64,000 bases of DNA from Bacteroidaceae bacterium (GCA_017445925.1 JAFSRW010000051.1:1-64000); one strand, 5' to 3'. Counted from the first letter of the stretch, positions 9,417 to 18,333 are shown. Notes: generated by a model not told the origin, from the sequence alone. Numbers and translations are program-made.

Positions 9417-10463
9417 TTACTCCAGCAATTGAATTATCTCACAGTTGTACTTGTCGATTTCGGAGCTGTCGATCGCCTTTAAGTATACTTCTGTCATCAT
9501 TTCGTTGGTATGACCCATGGCGTGACTGATCACACTCACGGGAATCTTATGCTCACGTGCTATGGTTGCCCAGGAGTGACGGGCACAATACATGGTCAGG
9601 TTCTGCTTGATGTTCGCCTTGCTGGCAATCTTCTTCAGTTCCCTGTTCACCTTAGACTGCAGGACACGGTACTGATTGCGTTCGTGGTCCCCTACCGTAT
9701 GGATGATAGGCAGCAGGTAAAGGGTAGATGACGGATGGTGCCTAACTATCAGCTCCATCTCCTTCTCCCATCGCATGGTTAGCCTCTGGCCCGTCTTTCG
9801 TCGGATATAGACCATCATACCGTTGTGTACATCCTCTTTCTTCAGATAGGCTAAGTCCACGAACGACATTCCTCGCGTATAGAAGCTGAGCAGGAACAGG
9901 TCGCGAGCAAACAAGGCATCCTTATCCGTCAGCTCCAGATGCTTGATTCGCTGCAGCTCTTTCAGGTTGAGAGCACGCTTGGCAGTAGTCTGTGACCCTG
10001 TAAAGACGTGGGTGAAAGGCTTGCAGTCATCGCACATCCCTTCATGTACCGCCCTGTGATAGACAGCCCGTATGATACGGATATAGAACGAGATGCTGTT
10101 CATGGACAGTCCCTGCGCTCGCAGGAAAGACTGAAAAGCCTCCATCAGTGTGCCGTCAATCTCGGCTGCAGCTAAATCCTCCCCCTGCCGGAAGGCACGG
10201 AATTTGTTGTAAGTAGCCTGATAAGTCTCGCTAGTTCTGGCATTTCCGTTTGCTTTGAGTCGAGCAATCTGACTCTGGAAGAATACCAGAAAGGTAGGAT
10301 AGTGTTTTCCTGTCTTGTCGTCAGGTAGAAGATTTTGTTCCCCACCAGCCTGAACCTGTTCACCACCATGTTTCAGGCTGATTCCGATGTTAACAGTCTC
10401 TCCACGTCGAAGAGTTTCAACCTCGCGAGGCGAGAGTTGAATGGTTAGGTTTGATTTCATCAT
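9417..10463 (-). CDS. Tyrosine recombinase / site-specific integrase
   Basis: 348 residues. An N-terminal SAM-like core-binding region (about 50-150) is followed by a catalytic domain. Visible catalytic residues are R197 (FYTRGMS), K223 (RRKTG), R295 in YCARHSWA, H318 (AMGHT) and the nucleophile Y327 (EVYLKA). The usual H of the HxxR box is Y292, a substitution I associate with Bacteroidetes recombinases. It lacks neighbouring phage or conjugation genes, so it may act on DNA inversion or on a decayed element. ATG at 10463 or 10460 is possible. It lies inside the segment bounded by the two inverted MBG leaders, and palindrome arrays lie on its upstream side. Confidence 0.88.
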   Translation of the reverse strand: MMKSNLTIQLSPREVETLRRGETVNIGISLKHGGEQVQAGGEQNLLPDDKTGKHYPTFLVFFQSQIARLKANGNARTSETYQATYNKFRAFRQGEDLAAAEIDGTLMEAFQSFLRAQGLSMNSISFYIRIIRAVYHRAVHEGMCDDCKPFTHVFTGSQTTAKRALNLKELQRIKHLELTDKDALFARDLFLLSFYTRGMSFVDLAYLKKEDVHNGMMVYIRRKTGQRLTMRWEKEMELIVRHHPSSTLYLLPIIHTVGDHERNQYRVLQSKVNRELKKIASKANIKQNLTMYCARHSWATIAREHKIPVSVISHAMGHTNEMMTEVYLKAIDSSEIDKYNCEIIQLLE

Positions 10464-10538
10464 GTTAATGTTTAGGTATAATTTCGAAAAGTTAGACTTT
10501 TTCAGCCTAAATATACGAATAAATTTTCAACTACAAGG

Positions 10539-10546
10539 CAAAAATA
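10539..10546 (-). promoter_or_regulatory. -7 element TATTTTTG of the recombinase gene
   Basis: Minus-strand TATTTTTG about 76 bases upstream of the start. No clear -33 TTTG. The 22-bp palindrome array at 10613-10666 begins about 70 bases further upstream. Confidence 0.4.
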
Positions 10547-10612
10547 AGATAAAAAACCTCTTTTCTTATTTAATTGACAATTAATAATTGACAATTAACC
10601 CACACTTGCAGT

Positions 10613-10666
10613 GAGTTAATTCAAAACATGTCATGAGTTAACTCGCGACATGTATCGAGTTAACTC
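10613..10666. repeat. Array of three GAGTTAACTC palindromes, 22-bp period
   Basis: GAGTTAATTC at 10613, GAGTTAACTC at 10635 and GAGTTAACTC at 10657 start exactly 22 bp apart. The two intervening spacers each contain ACATGT, itself palindromic. Sites on the same helix face suggest cooperative protein binding or recombination sites. Confidence 0.75.
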
Positions 10667-10795
10667 CCCGTTTTTTGGCCCATATAAAGTTCGTAAATAT
10701 TAGAGGCCAAAGTTGTTTGATTGCTTAATGATGTTTATTAAATTTTTCAATTATCAATTATCAATTTTCAATTGTCTTTAAGGGCTCAAAAAAGC

Positions 10796-10850
10796 TGGCT
10801 CGAGCCAAATGGGGAATTGGCTCTAGCCAAAAGGGGAAATAGCTCGAGCC
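10796..10850. repeat. Array of three TTGGCTCGAGCCAA-type palindromes, 22-bp period
   Basis: Palindrome centres lie at about 10801.5, 10823.5 and 10845.5: TGGCTCGAGCCA, TTGGCTCTAGCCAA and AGCTCGAGCC. Spacers are AATGGGGAAT-like. The period equals that of the array at 10613 although the sequence is unrelated. Confidence 0.75.
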
Positions 10851-10961
10851 AATTAGGGCATACCCTAAAAGGGACTAAAAACCTAACACGGTTATTTTTG
10901 CTTTTTTTTCTTACACTTACCAGTTTTTTCTACATAACTATGAAAATATTTTTCCATAACT

Positions 10962-11093
10962 ATGAAAAAAAAAACCACCTATGAAAAGTCTTTCCAACAC
11001 GACGATGGTAGGATATACGAATTTAGGGAGATACGGATTGATGTGATGGAGCATCCGCTTTTTCAAAAACGTAGAATGGGAAATATCAAATAA
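10962..11093 (+). CDS. Possible 43-residue protein or gene remnant
   Basis: An ATG at 10962 opens 43 codons with a mixed, protein-like composition (KSFQHDDGRIYEFREIRI) ending in TAA at 11093. A TATTTTTG box at 10893-10900 lies upstream. No family is recognised and it could be the remains of a longer gene. From 11094 to 11278 nothing else is seen. Confidence 0.25.
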   Translation: MKKKTTYEKSFQHDDGRIYEFREIRIDVMEHPLFQKRRMGNIK

Positions 11094-11278
11094 ACGGATT
11101 AAAATACATCAAAAACACAGAATAAAATGCCTCAAAAAGCAAGATTTTCTTGCACAACCCAAATATAGATTAGCCCTCCGTGAATCCGTAGGAGAGAAAT
11201 AAGTTATGGTTTAATTTCGGTTATCGACCTCGAATGGTTATTGATTATCGGTTATTGAATTTGAATTCATAATTCACA

Positions 11279-11357
11279 ATTGCCACTTCGTTGACTTTCC
11301 CCTTCGGGCCGTCGAGCTAAACCTTCTCGCTTTTAGCTCGCGACCCCTTCGGCGTTC
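11279..11357. repeat. 78-bp repeat, inverted copy of 6012-6089
   Basis: Reverse complement of 6012-6089 without visible mismatch. It reads TTGCCACTTCGTTGAC at its left end. Confidence 0.85.
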
Positions 11358-11392
11358 ACAATTCTTGAACCCTTGAACATCTTGAATCCTGA

Positions 11393-11550
11393 AGGCTGCG
11401 ATTGAGCGAGAGGCGACTGAGGTCTTTAGAGTAGCCACTGAATGTGGCTACGGCCTCACAAAGGGGAGTGAGTCCCCACTCACGACGGGGGCAGTCTAAG
11501 CTCGCATCAGCTTTTCCGAGCGTGAGCAGGCTCGACCGCAGGTCAATCTT
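11393..11550. repeat. Longer inverted version of the segment at 7825-7900
   Basis: The ends (AGGCTGCGATTGAGCGAGAGG and CTCGCATCAGC...CCGCAGGTCAAT) match 7825-7900 in inverse. This copy carries about 90 extra bases in the middle, including a GGGGAGTGAGTCCCCACTC palindrome. It is flanked by TTGAATCTTGAAAC words like its partner. Confidence 0.75.
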
Positions 11551-11667
11551 GAATCTTGAAACCTGAATCATGAATCTTGAATCCAGAATCTTGAATCTAG
11601 AATCCTGAATCTTGAAACAATAGTTATCGTTAAATGTCTTTGTTTTTTTCACCAAAGAAATTTTATA

Positions 11668-11745
11668 TTTCAAACTTTGGAATATACATTTCAGGCTTTG
11701 AAATGTATGTTTCAGGCTTTGGAACCTGCGTTTCAAACTTTGAAA
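11668..11745. repeat. Array of four TTTCAAACTTTGAAA-type repeats, 21-bp period
   Basis: Units begin at 11668, 11689, 11710 and 11731, exactly 21 bp apart. Consensus is TTTCARRCTTTGRAA, an imperfect palindrome. In one reverse frame the array would read FQSLKxx heptads, but no credible gene is built on that frame. Confidence 0.75.
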
Positions 11746-11890
11746 TGAAAAATTCTCCTAAAGGAAAAGACTTTTTCTTGGTTAAGGAGTAAATAAACAC
11801 CCCTCACATCACTGCGAAGGGTGCCTTTCGTTCTTTATGTTCAAAGTTATACGTTCAGAGATCTCATAGAATGTTATAGTGCACAATAAA

Positions 11891-12130
11891 TTATAACTCT
11901 TTTATCTGGTTGTCCGTGAGACCGAGGGCCTTTTGAACAATGTCCCTTTGGACACCTTGTTCTATAAGGGCCTTTGCATTGGCTAATGTGGCAATAGCTA
12001 TTCCTTCCTCACGACCCTCTATTCTGCCTTCCTCGCGACCTTTCTCCAATTGCGTCTTCATTACGCTATACATATCGCGGAAATCCTTCAGGCTTTCCTC
12101 GTAGCTGTCTTTAAATAAAGAGGGAGTCAT
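11891..12130 (-). pseudogene. C-terminal fragment of a PD-(D/E)XK (Rpn-type) transposase/nuclease
   Basis: 79 codons. The sequence has the signature tail of this family: a helical KGREEGRIEGREEG stretch, then ATLANAKALIEQG and GLTDNQIKEL. Full proteins have roughly 300 residues with the nuclease domain at the N-terminus, which is missing here. The fragment starts with ATG and sits directly behind a well-formed promoter inside the repeat at 12166-12294, so it may still be expressed. Most likely the remains of a mobile element; a functional small protein cannot be excluded. Confidence 0.6.
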
Positions 12131-12165
12131 GAGGTTATATGTTTTAAAGATACATTAATGTTGTT

Positions 12166-12294
12166 TCCGATGCAAAGATAGTGCAAACCGAGAGAAATAC
12201 CAAATATATTTGAGTATTTCCGAGGTGCCGCCTATCTTCGAGGCTGTGAAACAGTCTCAATGTTACGATTAAGCGAGCGGAATACAAAATAAAA
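12166..12294 (-). repeat. Promoter-carrying repeat, inverted copy
   Basis: Matches 21774-21915 and the right part of 19612-19811 in inverse, down to TCTCAATGTTACGATTAAG. On the minus strand it provides TTTG, 20 bases and TATCTTTG, a complete Bacteroidetes promoter, firing toward the Rpn fragment. The DNA from 12295 to 12462 holds short-word repeats (CTTCCCTCTTCC, CCTTTAACCATGAA) and no gene. Confidence 0.75.
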
Positions 12295-12462
12295 CTGCTT
12301 TTATTTTTATCCGAGGTATCTCATTTAGGGTTATTAGCTTAGTAGATTGATGGTTTTCGTTATCGTTAAACTTCTTCCCTCTTCCTTCTTCCCTCTTACA
12401 TCATCACTCTATAAACGTTATTCTCTAACCCTTAACCATGAACCTTTAACCATGAACCAAAA

Positions 12463-12610
12463 ATGTAACTCCCGCCGGGGAGATTTCGAGCCGGGGATGA
12501 CAGACACGTAAGTGCGAAAGGCATCTGGGCTTCAATGAAAAAAATGCGATGAATAATTCAAACAACAAACTAATTAAATTAACATTATTATTAACAAAAC
12601 TTTTAAGCTT
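12463..12610 (+). promoter_or_regulatory. Structured 5' leader, copy 2
   Basis: Near-identical to 3400-3546 inverted. It has the CUCCC/GGGAG hairpin (12469-12482) and the 46-nt folded element (12488-12533) with a GUAA tetraloop, then an A+T-rich stretch running to the ATG. The few differences (for example ATAATTC against ATATAAAAC) fall in the single-stranded tail. Upstream of 12463 only short-word repeats are found, and no TAnnTTTG box. Confidence 0.55.
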
Positions 12611-15600
12611 ATGAAAAGAAGTTTTCTTTTAATGCTTTTGTTGACCATCTTGCCATTCGCAGCGTGGGCAACGAAACCCGTTGGTACCGGACATGTTACG
12701 GGCAATACGGACCTGGTCTTTAAGACAGGCGCCAAGGAACAGGTTCTTTTGAAGGCTGTTACTGCTCCTAACAACCATGGCACCTATGACACTAGTGTTG
12801 GTAAGGTGAGAATCCTTGTGAAGGATAATGCCACCGAACCAATTAAGAGTAACCCTAATTGGGTAGAGTATAATGTTGGGGACGTGCCCGCATTTACGGG
12901 TACTGATGCTAAAACGTATTATGTATTCTACTACTTTACCAATGACGGTACTACAAACTATGATGAAGACGGTGATGTTGCTAATATTACCGTTGCTATT
13001 GGTAAGAAGAATGCCAGTGCAGCTGACGGTGACTTTACTGCTCCGACTCCGGTGCTTGGCTTGGTTTTCGACAATACAGCAAAAGCTGTTGTCAGTGCGA
13101 CGAAGCCTGCAAGCGGTCATTTTGTGTACCAATATCGTCAGCAAACCACCTATAGTTCATGGTCTGGTTGGAGCTGGTCAGGTTGGTCAACAGGTTGGTC
13201 TGAGGCTCTTCCAACTGGTACTAATGCTCGTGAATATCAGATTCGTTATCGTTACATCAATGAGGATGGAAACTACAATGATTGGAATACTTCAACCTAC
13301 CAGACGATTACTGCACAGATTGCACGTGCAACTTGGGGTGAAGGTGCTGCAACCTATACTGCTCCTAAGCAGAAAGAGGATGCTATCTTTAACAACAGCA
13401 ATCAGAATATGGTTACTGCTGGTGAAACTCCAGCTGGTTGGGGTGCTGAAATGGAGTACCGTACTACTACTTGGCGTAATACTGTAGATCATAATGATTT
13501 CCGTTCTACTAATGTTATGCAAAACGGCCGCACGGTTTATTATAGAATCCAAGGTGGTAATGGCTATAACTGGAATGCGTTATCTCAGGCAACTATATCT
13601 GTTAATATCCTGCCTGCTGACGCTCCCGCTGCAACTGGTGGTACTTTGGCAACAAGTCCTCTGACTTATACTGGTAACCCTCAGCAACTGATAACGGATC
13701 CCTATGACGTTACTATTCTTGGTCTTGGTGGTGGTAATACACGTACTATTCATTATTATGTAAACGGTGTTGACAGGGGTACTAACATTAACACTATTAG
13801 AGAAACGGAATCCGGTGAGTACAAGATTTCTTACGGTATCGTATTCACTGGTAATCCTCTGCGCAACTACAAGCCTGTTCCTGCAAGCGATGCAACCGTA
13901 CTTGGTACAGTGACAATTGACAAGGCCAAGCTTACTATTGCTAATGTTGGTTATACTAAGGACTTTGACAATGTCGCATTCGAGGCAACTCCTGAGAATG
14001 TAGTGAAGTTCGTTGACGGTCTTGGCTGGGTACACTCAGAGACTGATGAGCAGAAGGCTCAGATCCTTGGCAAGTTGCTTACCGTTAAGAAGGGACTGCC
14101 ACAGATTAATGTTGGTGCTTGGGAAGTAGAACTCGAATCAAAAGAGGATCCATCGGTTAGCTATGTAATTGATCCTCTGTTCCACGAAACAGCCGAATTG
14201 AACATTCTTAAGATTAAGAACACATGGAAGACTGACGTAACTATTGCTGCTACATGGGCATACGGTTCAACTCCTGCTGCTCCTTCTTGTGAGCCTAACC
14301 TCACCAAGAAGGAAGACGGTAACCCTGCAGAAATCACTTACAAGTATTATAAGGATGCTGCATGCACTGATGAAATGGATGCTCCAACTGCTACAACAGC
14401 TGCTGGTACTTACTATGTGAAGGCATTTGTTGAGGGTTGCAATAACTTCTTCCCATTGGAAAGCGTAACTCCTGCTTCATTCGAAATCACTCCTACTAGT
14501 CCTACTTGGACTAAGCCTGTTGAAATGGCTGGTTGGGAGTACACGAAGTATGATGTAACTGCAAATGCTCCTTCTGCAGAAGCTATCGACGATGCGACTA
14601 TTACCTTCAAGTTCTACGAGGATGCTGCTTGCACCACTGAGATTGATGCTGACGACGTTCCTACACTGGGTGTTGGTAAGTATTATGTAAAGGCATTTGC
14701 CGCTGCTACCGCTAACCACACTGCTGATGAGAATGGTCCTGCTGAGTTCGAGGTAACTCCTACTGTTCTGCCTGCTACTGGCATTGATGATGTTGAAAAG
14801 ACTTACAATGCAACAAACCAGAACCCAGGTGAAACTGCTATCAATTTTGCAATCAAGGAAAATACAGGTTTGGTTGCTGGTACAGACTATGAACTGAGCT
14901 TCGATCCTACAGATGACTTTACTGAGGTTGGCGAATACTATATAATCGCTACTGGTAAGGGTAACTACGCTAAGAAAGTTGACGGTGACGTTAACGTTCA
15001 GAAGGTGAAGGTTACAATTAAGCAGGCTGACATTCCTCTGGAGGACATCATTGCTGCTAAGGCTAATAACCTGACTTATAACAACACAGACCAGGTACTC
15101 GCTCAGGAAGCTTCCATTAAGGCTGGTAGTATTTTGGTAGGAAAATTTGAGTACAGTCTGACAGGTGAAGATGGTTCTTGGACTCCTGACGTTCCTACTG
15201 GCTTCAACGCTGGTGACTACAAGGTTTACACCAAGTTCACTCCTTCTGGAAACTTCAAGGATAACTTCGAAGTAACAAGTATTGATGCTAAGATTCTTCA
15301 GAAGCAGATCGGCTACATGCTGAGCAACTTCGAGAAGACTTGGGACGGTCTGGAACTCTCATTCGAAGATATCGAGAAGTGCTACTCACTCTTCGTAGGT
15401 GAACTTCAGGGCAATGACCAGTACGTTGCTCCATTCACTCTGACACTTCCTAAGGATCTTACAGAATATTTGGACGCTGGTTCTTACACCTTCAAGCAGA
15501 TGAAGGTTGAATGGACTGATGAAAAAGTTCAGAACTACAAGATTAACTGGTCTGGTACAGGTGAGGTAGTTATCAATAAGGCTGACATTGATCCTGCAGA

Positions 15601-18235
15601 TTTCGAGGCTCCTACACTTAAGACAGGCATGGAATACAATGGCGATCCATTCGAATTAGTAACTGCTGGTAAGATTCTTACTACATACCAATATTCTACT
15701 ATGGAAAAGGCTGAGCCTATCGCTGAGATGCTTTACTTCGAGGGTGAGACAGCTCCTGCTGAGGATTCTGAAGACTGGACTGTTGCTATTCCTGAGGAAA
15801 CCGATGCTGCTGAAACATATCCTGTATGGTACATGGTTAAGGGTGACAAGAACCACAATAACTATGTAGCTAAGGATGTTATCAACAGTACTATTGCTCC
15901 TAGAGTAATTGATTTCGCTCTGAACTTCGAGTCTGAACGTGTAGTTTATGACGGATCTGACTTCATGCCTGAAGATGTTAATGCTTATGACGGTGATATT
16001 AAGGAAGAGAACAAGCTGGAGAAGGGTAAGGACTATACATTAATTGTTAAGTTCACTCCTGCTAACTCAACCGAGTTTACTGAGGTAGAAAAGCCTGAGT
16101 TGATTAACGTAGGTAAGTACGAATTCAAGTACACTGGTATCAACAACTACGAGGGTTCTAAGGCTGAGGCTACTATCACCATCGGTCAGTTCGATATCGC
16201 AGATGCTACTGTTTCTGAGTACAAGGCTACCACAGTTTACAACGCTAAGGATCAGAAGCCCACTATCACTCTGTCTTACAATGGTAAGAATCTTGAAGAG
16301 GATGAGGACTACACTCTGGTTATTACTAACACTGCTGGTGATGAGGTAACTGACTTCGTTAACGCTGACGAGTACACCTTCACATTCACTGGTATCGGTA
16401 ACTATGGTGGTACAAATGAGCCTACCTTCACTATTACTCCTCTGGATGTAATTGGTCAGGCTGCTAATGCTACCAAGAAGTATGATGGTACAACTGACTT
16501 CGTTGAACTTCCTGTTATTTCTTACAGCGGTGTTCTGAAGGATGACGTTGTTGAATTCGATGCTTCTGCTGCATTCGTATTCGGTGAAGACCTGAAGAAG
16601 GATGTTGGTACATACGCATTTGAAGTTAAGCCTGAAGCTATCGTTGTAACACCTGCTAACTACAAGGTTGTTGGTGCTACCGGTGCTGACTTCATCATCG
16701 AGAAGAAGAACATGATGGTTACATGGGCTGGTGAAACTCCTGCCTTCACTAAGGTTTATGGCGCAGAGGATCCCGAACTCACAATAACAGCTGAGGACCT
16801 GAATATTATCGATGCTGTTGAAAGCGAAAAGGCTGCTATCGTTAATCAGATTCAGGCTACCCGTGCTGAGGGTGAGGCTGCAGGCTTGTACGCTATCCAG
16901 CTCTCTGCTAAGGAGTTCCTGCCTTCTGTATTCGCTAACTACAATGTTGCCGGATTCGACGAAGACATTGAAGATGTATTCGAAATCACTGGTGCTACAG
17001 TTAAGGTAGCTGTTACTCCTAAGGAGAAGTTCTATGATGGTAAGGATGCTACTATTGAGTTGACTGCTTCTGACCTTACTATTACTGGTCTCCAGAATGG
17101 TGACAAGAAGGAAGATGTCTTCACCAAGCTGCCAAGTGTAAGCGTTGAGAAGGGTACCGTTGCTGGTGAATACCAGATCACTCTTGGAGATGACGGTGAA
17201 TCTGATAACTATGTAATCGAGACCTTGCCTTCAATCTACACAATCAAGAAGGCTGAGATCGTAGGTACTATCACTGCTATGAAGGTTAGAAATGGTGATG
17301 CTGTTGAGGAAATCGAACCTGAATTTAAGGTTACTTGCGGCAATGCCATCTACAATGACTTCTTCACCGCTACTGTTGCTGACGCATACCAGAACGCTGG
17401 TGTTGTTGAAGCTGCTGACGGCACATACGCTGACGGTCTCGTACTTGTTCCTATCAATGATGAGGTTGCTGACAATACCACTGGTTGGGATGCTATCACT
17501 GGCGAACTCACTATTGCAACTGAGGAAATCGTTGTTCTCAACGATGCTGAGGATTGGACAAGCGAGGGTAAGACAGACGTTACTGTTCGGTTCGAAGACC
17601 GTACAATCAACGCCGACAACTGGAACGTTGTAGCTCTGCCATTCACTGCATCTGTAGCTGAGATCAGTGCTGCATTCGGTTATGCTGCTGTTGACGTACT
17701 GAACGACATGAAATCTGACGGTAACATCCACTTCCAGATTAAGACCACTGGTAATATCGAGGCTTATCACCCATTCATCATTAAGACTACTAACGATGAT
17801 GAGATAGCTAAGGCTGACTTCAATGAGGTTGTATTCGAACATGTTAACATTGAAGCATGGACCGAGGCTAAGAACAGTGATCTTGAGCAAGACCTTGCAG
17901 GCAATATCTTCTGGGGTACATTCATGGCTAATACCGCTATTCCTGCTGGTAGCCTGAAGCACTGGTACATGTCAGGTGGTACCTGGTATGACACTAGCAA
18001 CCGTACAAAGGCTGTTAACCTGAAGGCATTCCGTGCATACGTTGAATTCAAGGAGGCTAAGGCTGGTGCTCGCATCTTCATTGAGGAGCCCGACGGAACA
18101 GAGACCTCTATTGACGCTATCGAGTTCAACAACATGATTAACGGTGACATCTACACTGTTGACGGTAAGAAGGTTAACCGTGCTGCTCAGAAGGGTATTT
18201 ACATCCAGAACGGCAAAAAGGTTGCTGTTAAGTAA
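12611..18235 (+). CDS. Giant secreted MBG-repeat surface protein
   Basis: 1874 residues. Signal peptide MKRSFLLMLLL...FAAWA. The body is a long chain of MBG-like beta domains with recurring TYNATNQNPG, YNAKDQKPTITLSYNGK, GIGNYGG and FYDGKDATIELTASDL motifs and KADI/ITKA linkers. The last 220 residues form a different module (FEDRTINADNWNVVALPF ... WYMSGGTWYD ... IFIEEPDGTETSIDAI) that recurs in the protein at 18594. The C-terminus, YTVDGKKVNRAAQKGIYIQN followed by GKKVAVK, resembles the tail of Bacteroidetes cell-surface or secreted enzymes (similar to type IX sorting tails, unproven here). A terminator follows. Likely an adhesin or matrix protein by domain type; ligand unknown. Confidence 0.85.
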   Translation: MKRSFLLMLLLTILPFAAWATKPVGTGHVTGNTDLVFKTGAKEQVLLKAVTAPNNHGTYDTSVGKVRILVKDNATEPIKSNPNWVEYNVGDVPAFTGTDAKTYYVFYYFTNDGTTNYDEDGDVANITVAIGKKNASAADGDFTAPTPVLGLVFDNTAKAVVSATKPASGHFVYQYRQQTTYSSWSGWSWSGWSTGWSEALPTGTNAREYQIRYRYINEDGNYNDWNTSTYQTITAQIARATWGEGAATYTAPKQKEDAIFNNSNQNMVTAGETPAGWGAEMEYRTTTWRNTVDHNDFRSTNVMQNGRTVYYRIQGGNGYNWNALSQATISVNILPADAPAATGGTLATSPLTYTGNPQQLITDPYDVTILGLGGGNTRTIHYYVNGVDRGTNINTIRETESGEYKISYGIVFTGNPLRNYKPVPASDATVLGTVTIDKAKLTIANVGYTKDFDNVAFEATPENVVKFVDGLGWVHSETDEQKAQILGKLLTVKKGLPQINVGAWEVELESKEDPSVSYVIDPLFHETAELNILKIKNTWKTDVTIAATWAYGSTPAAPSCEPNLTKKEDGNPAEITYKYYKDAACTDEMDAPTATTAAGTYYVKAFVEGCNNFFPLESVTPASFEITPTSPTWTKPVEMAGWEYTKYDVTANAPSAEAIDDATITFKFYEDAACTTEIDADDVPTLGVGKYYVKAFAAATANHTADENGPAEFEVTPTVLPATGIDDVEKTYNATNQNPGETAINFAIKENTGLVAGTDYELSFDPTDDFTEVGEYYIIATGKGNYAKKVDGDVNVQKVKVTIKQADIPLEDIIAAKANNLTYNNTDQVLAQEASIKAGSILVGKFEYSLTGEDGSWTPDVPTGFNAGDYKVYTKFTPSGNFKDNFEVTSIDAKILQKQIGYMLSNFEKTWDGLELSFEDIEKCYSLFVGELQGNDQYVAPFTLTLPKDLTEYLDAGSYTFKQMKVEWTDEKVQNYKINWSGTGEVVINKADIDPADFEAPTLKTGMEYNGDPFELVTAGKILTTYQYSTMEKAEPIAEMLYFEGETAPAEDSEDWTVAIPEETDAAETYPVWYMVKGDKNHNNYVAKDVINSTIAPRVIDFALNFESERVVYDGSDFMPEDVNAYDGDIKEENKLEKGKDYTLIVKFTPANSTEFTEVEKPELINVGKYEFKYTGINNYEGSKAEATITIGQFDIADATVSEYKATTVYNAKDQKPTITLSYNGKNLEEDEDYTLVITNTAGDEVTDFVNADEYTFTFTGIGNYGGTNEPTFTITPLDVIGQAANATKKYDGTTDFVELPVISYSGVLKDDVVEFDASAAFVFGEDLKKDVGTYAFEVKPEAIVVTPANYKVVGATGADFIIEKKNMMVTWAGETPAFTKVYGAEDPELTITAEDLNIIDAVESEKAAIVNQIQATRAEGEAAGLYAIQLSAKEFLPSVFANYNVAGFDEDIEDVFEITGATVKVAVTPKEKFYDGKDATIELTASDLTITGLQNGDKKEDVFTKLPSVSVEKGTVAGEYQITLGDDGESDNYVIETLPSIYTIKKAEIVGTITAMKVRNGDAVEEIEPEFKVTCGNAIYNDFFTATVADAYQNAGVVEAADGTYADGLVLVPINDEVADNTTGWDAITGELTIATEEIVVLNDAEDWTSEGKTDVTVRFEDRTINADNWNVVALPFTASVAEISAAFGYAAVDVLNDMKSDGNIHFQIKTTGNIEAYHPFIIKTTNDDEIAKADFNEVVFEHVNIEAWTEAKNSDLEQDLAGNIFWGTFMANTAIPAGSLKHWYMSGGTWYDTSNRTKAVNLKAFRAYVEFKEAKAGARIFIEEPDGTETSIDAIEFNNMINGDIYTVDGKKVNRAAQKGIYIQNGKKVAVK

Positions 18236-18253
18236 TTCTCTTAGATTCTAATT

Positions 18254-18288
18254 GAAGAGTTCGCTCACCTGAGCGTGAGCGACTCTTC
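18254..18288 (+). terminator. Terminator-like hairpin after the MBG gene
   Basis: GAAGAGTTCGCTCAC, a 6-base loop, then GTGAGCGACTCTTC pair with one bulged base. It is followed by ACTTTAAAG, so the T-run is weak. Confidence 0.6.
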
Positions 18289-18333
18289 ACTTTAAAGAAA
18301 ATAGGTATTAACGAAAACAAAAAGATTAGGAAA

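Noticed and set aside
10772-10984. 70-codon frame on + upstream of the recombinase
   Set aside because: It reads through the palindrome array at 10796-10850 and low-complexity T/A runs.
11356-11736. 126-codon frame on the minus strand with FQSLK heptads
   Set aside because: It is translated from the 21-bp array and TTGAATC words and shows no protein-like part; kept only as repeats.
10600-11750. CRISPR array
   Set aside because: Units are only 10-15 bp with 6-12 bp spacers that are not unique, and there are no cas genes.
3340-12650. Prophage or conjugative element
   Set aside because: A recombinase is present but no structural, replication, transfer or mobilisation genes, and no attachment-site duplication at a tRNA.
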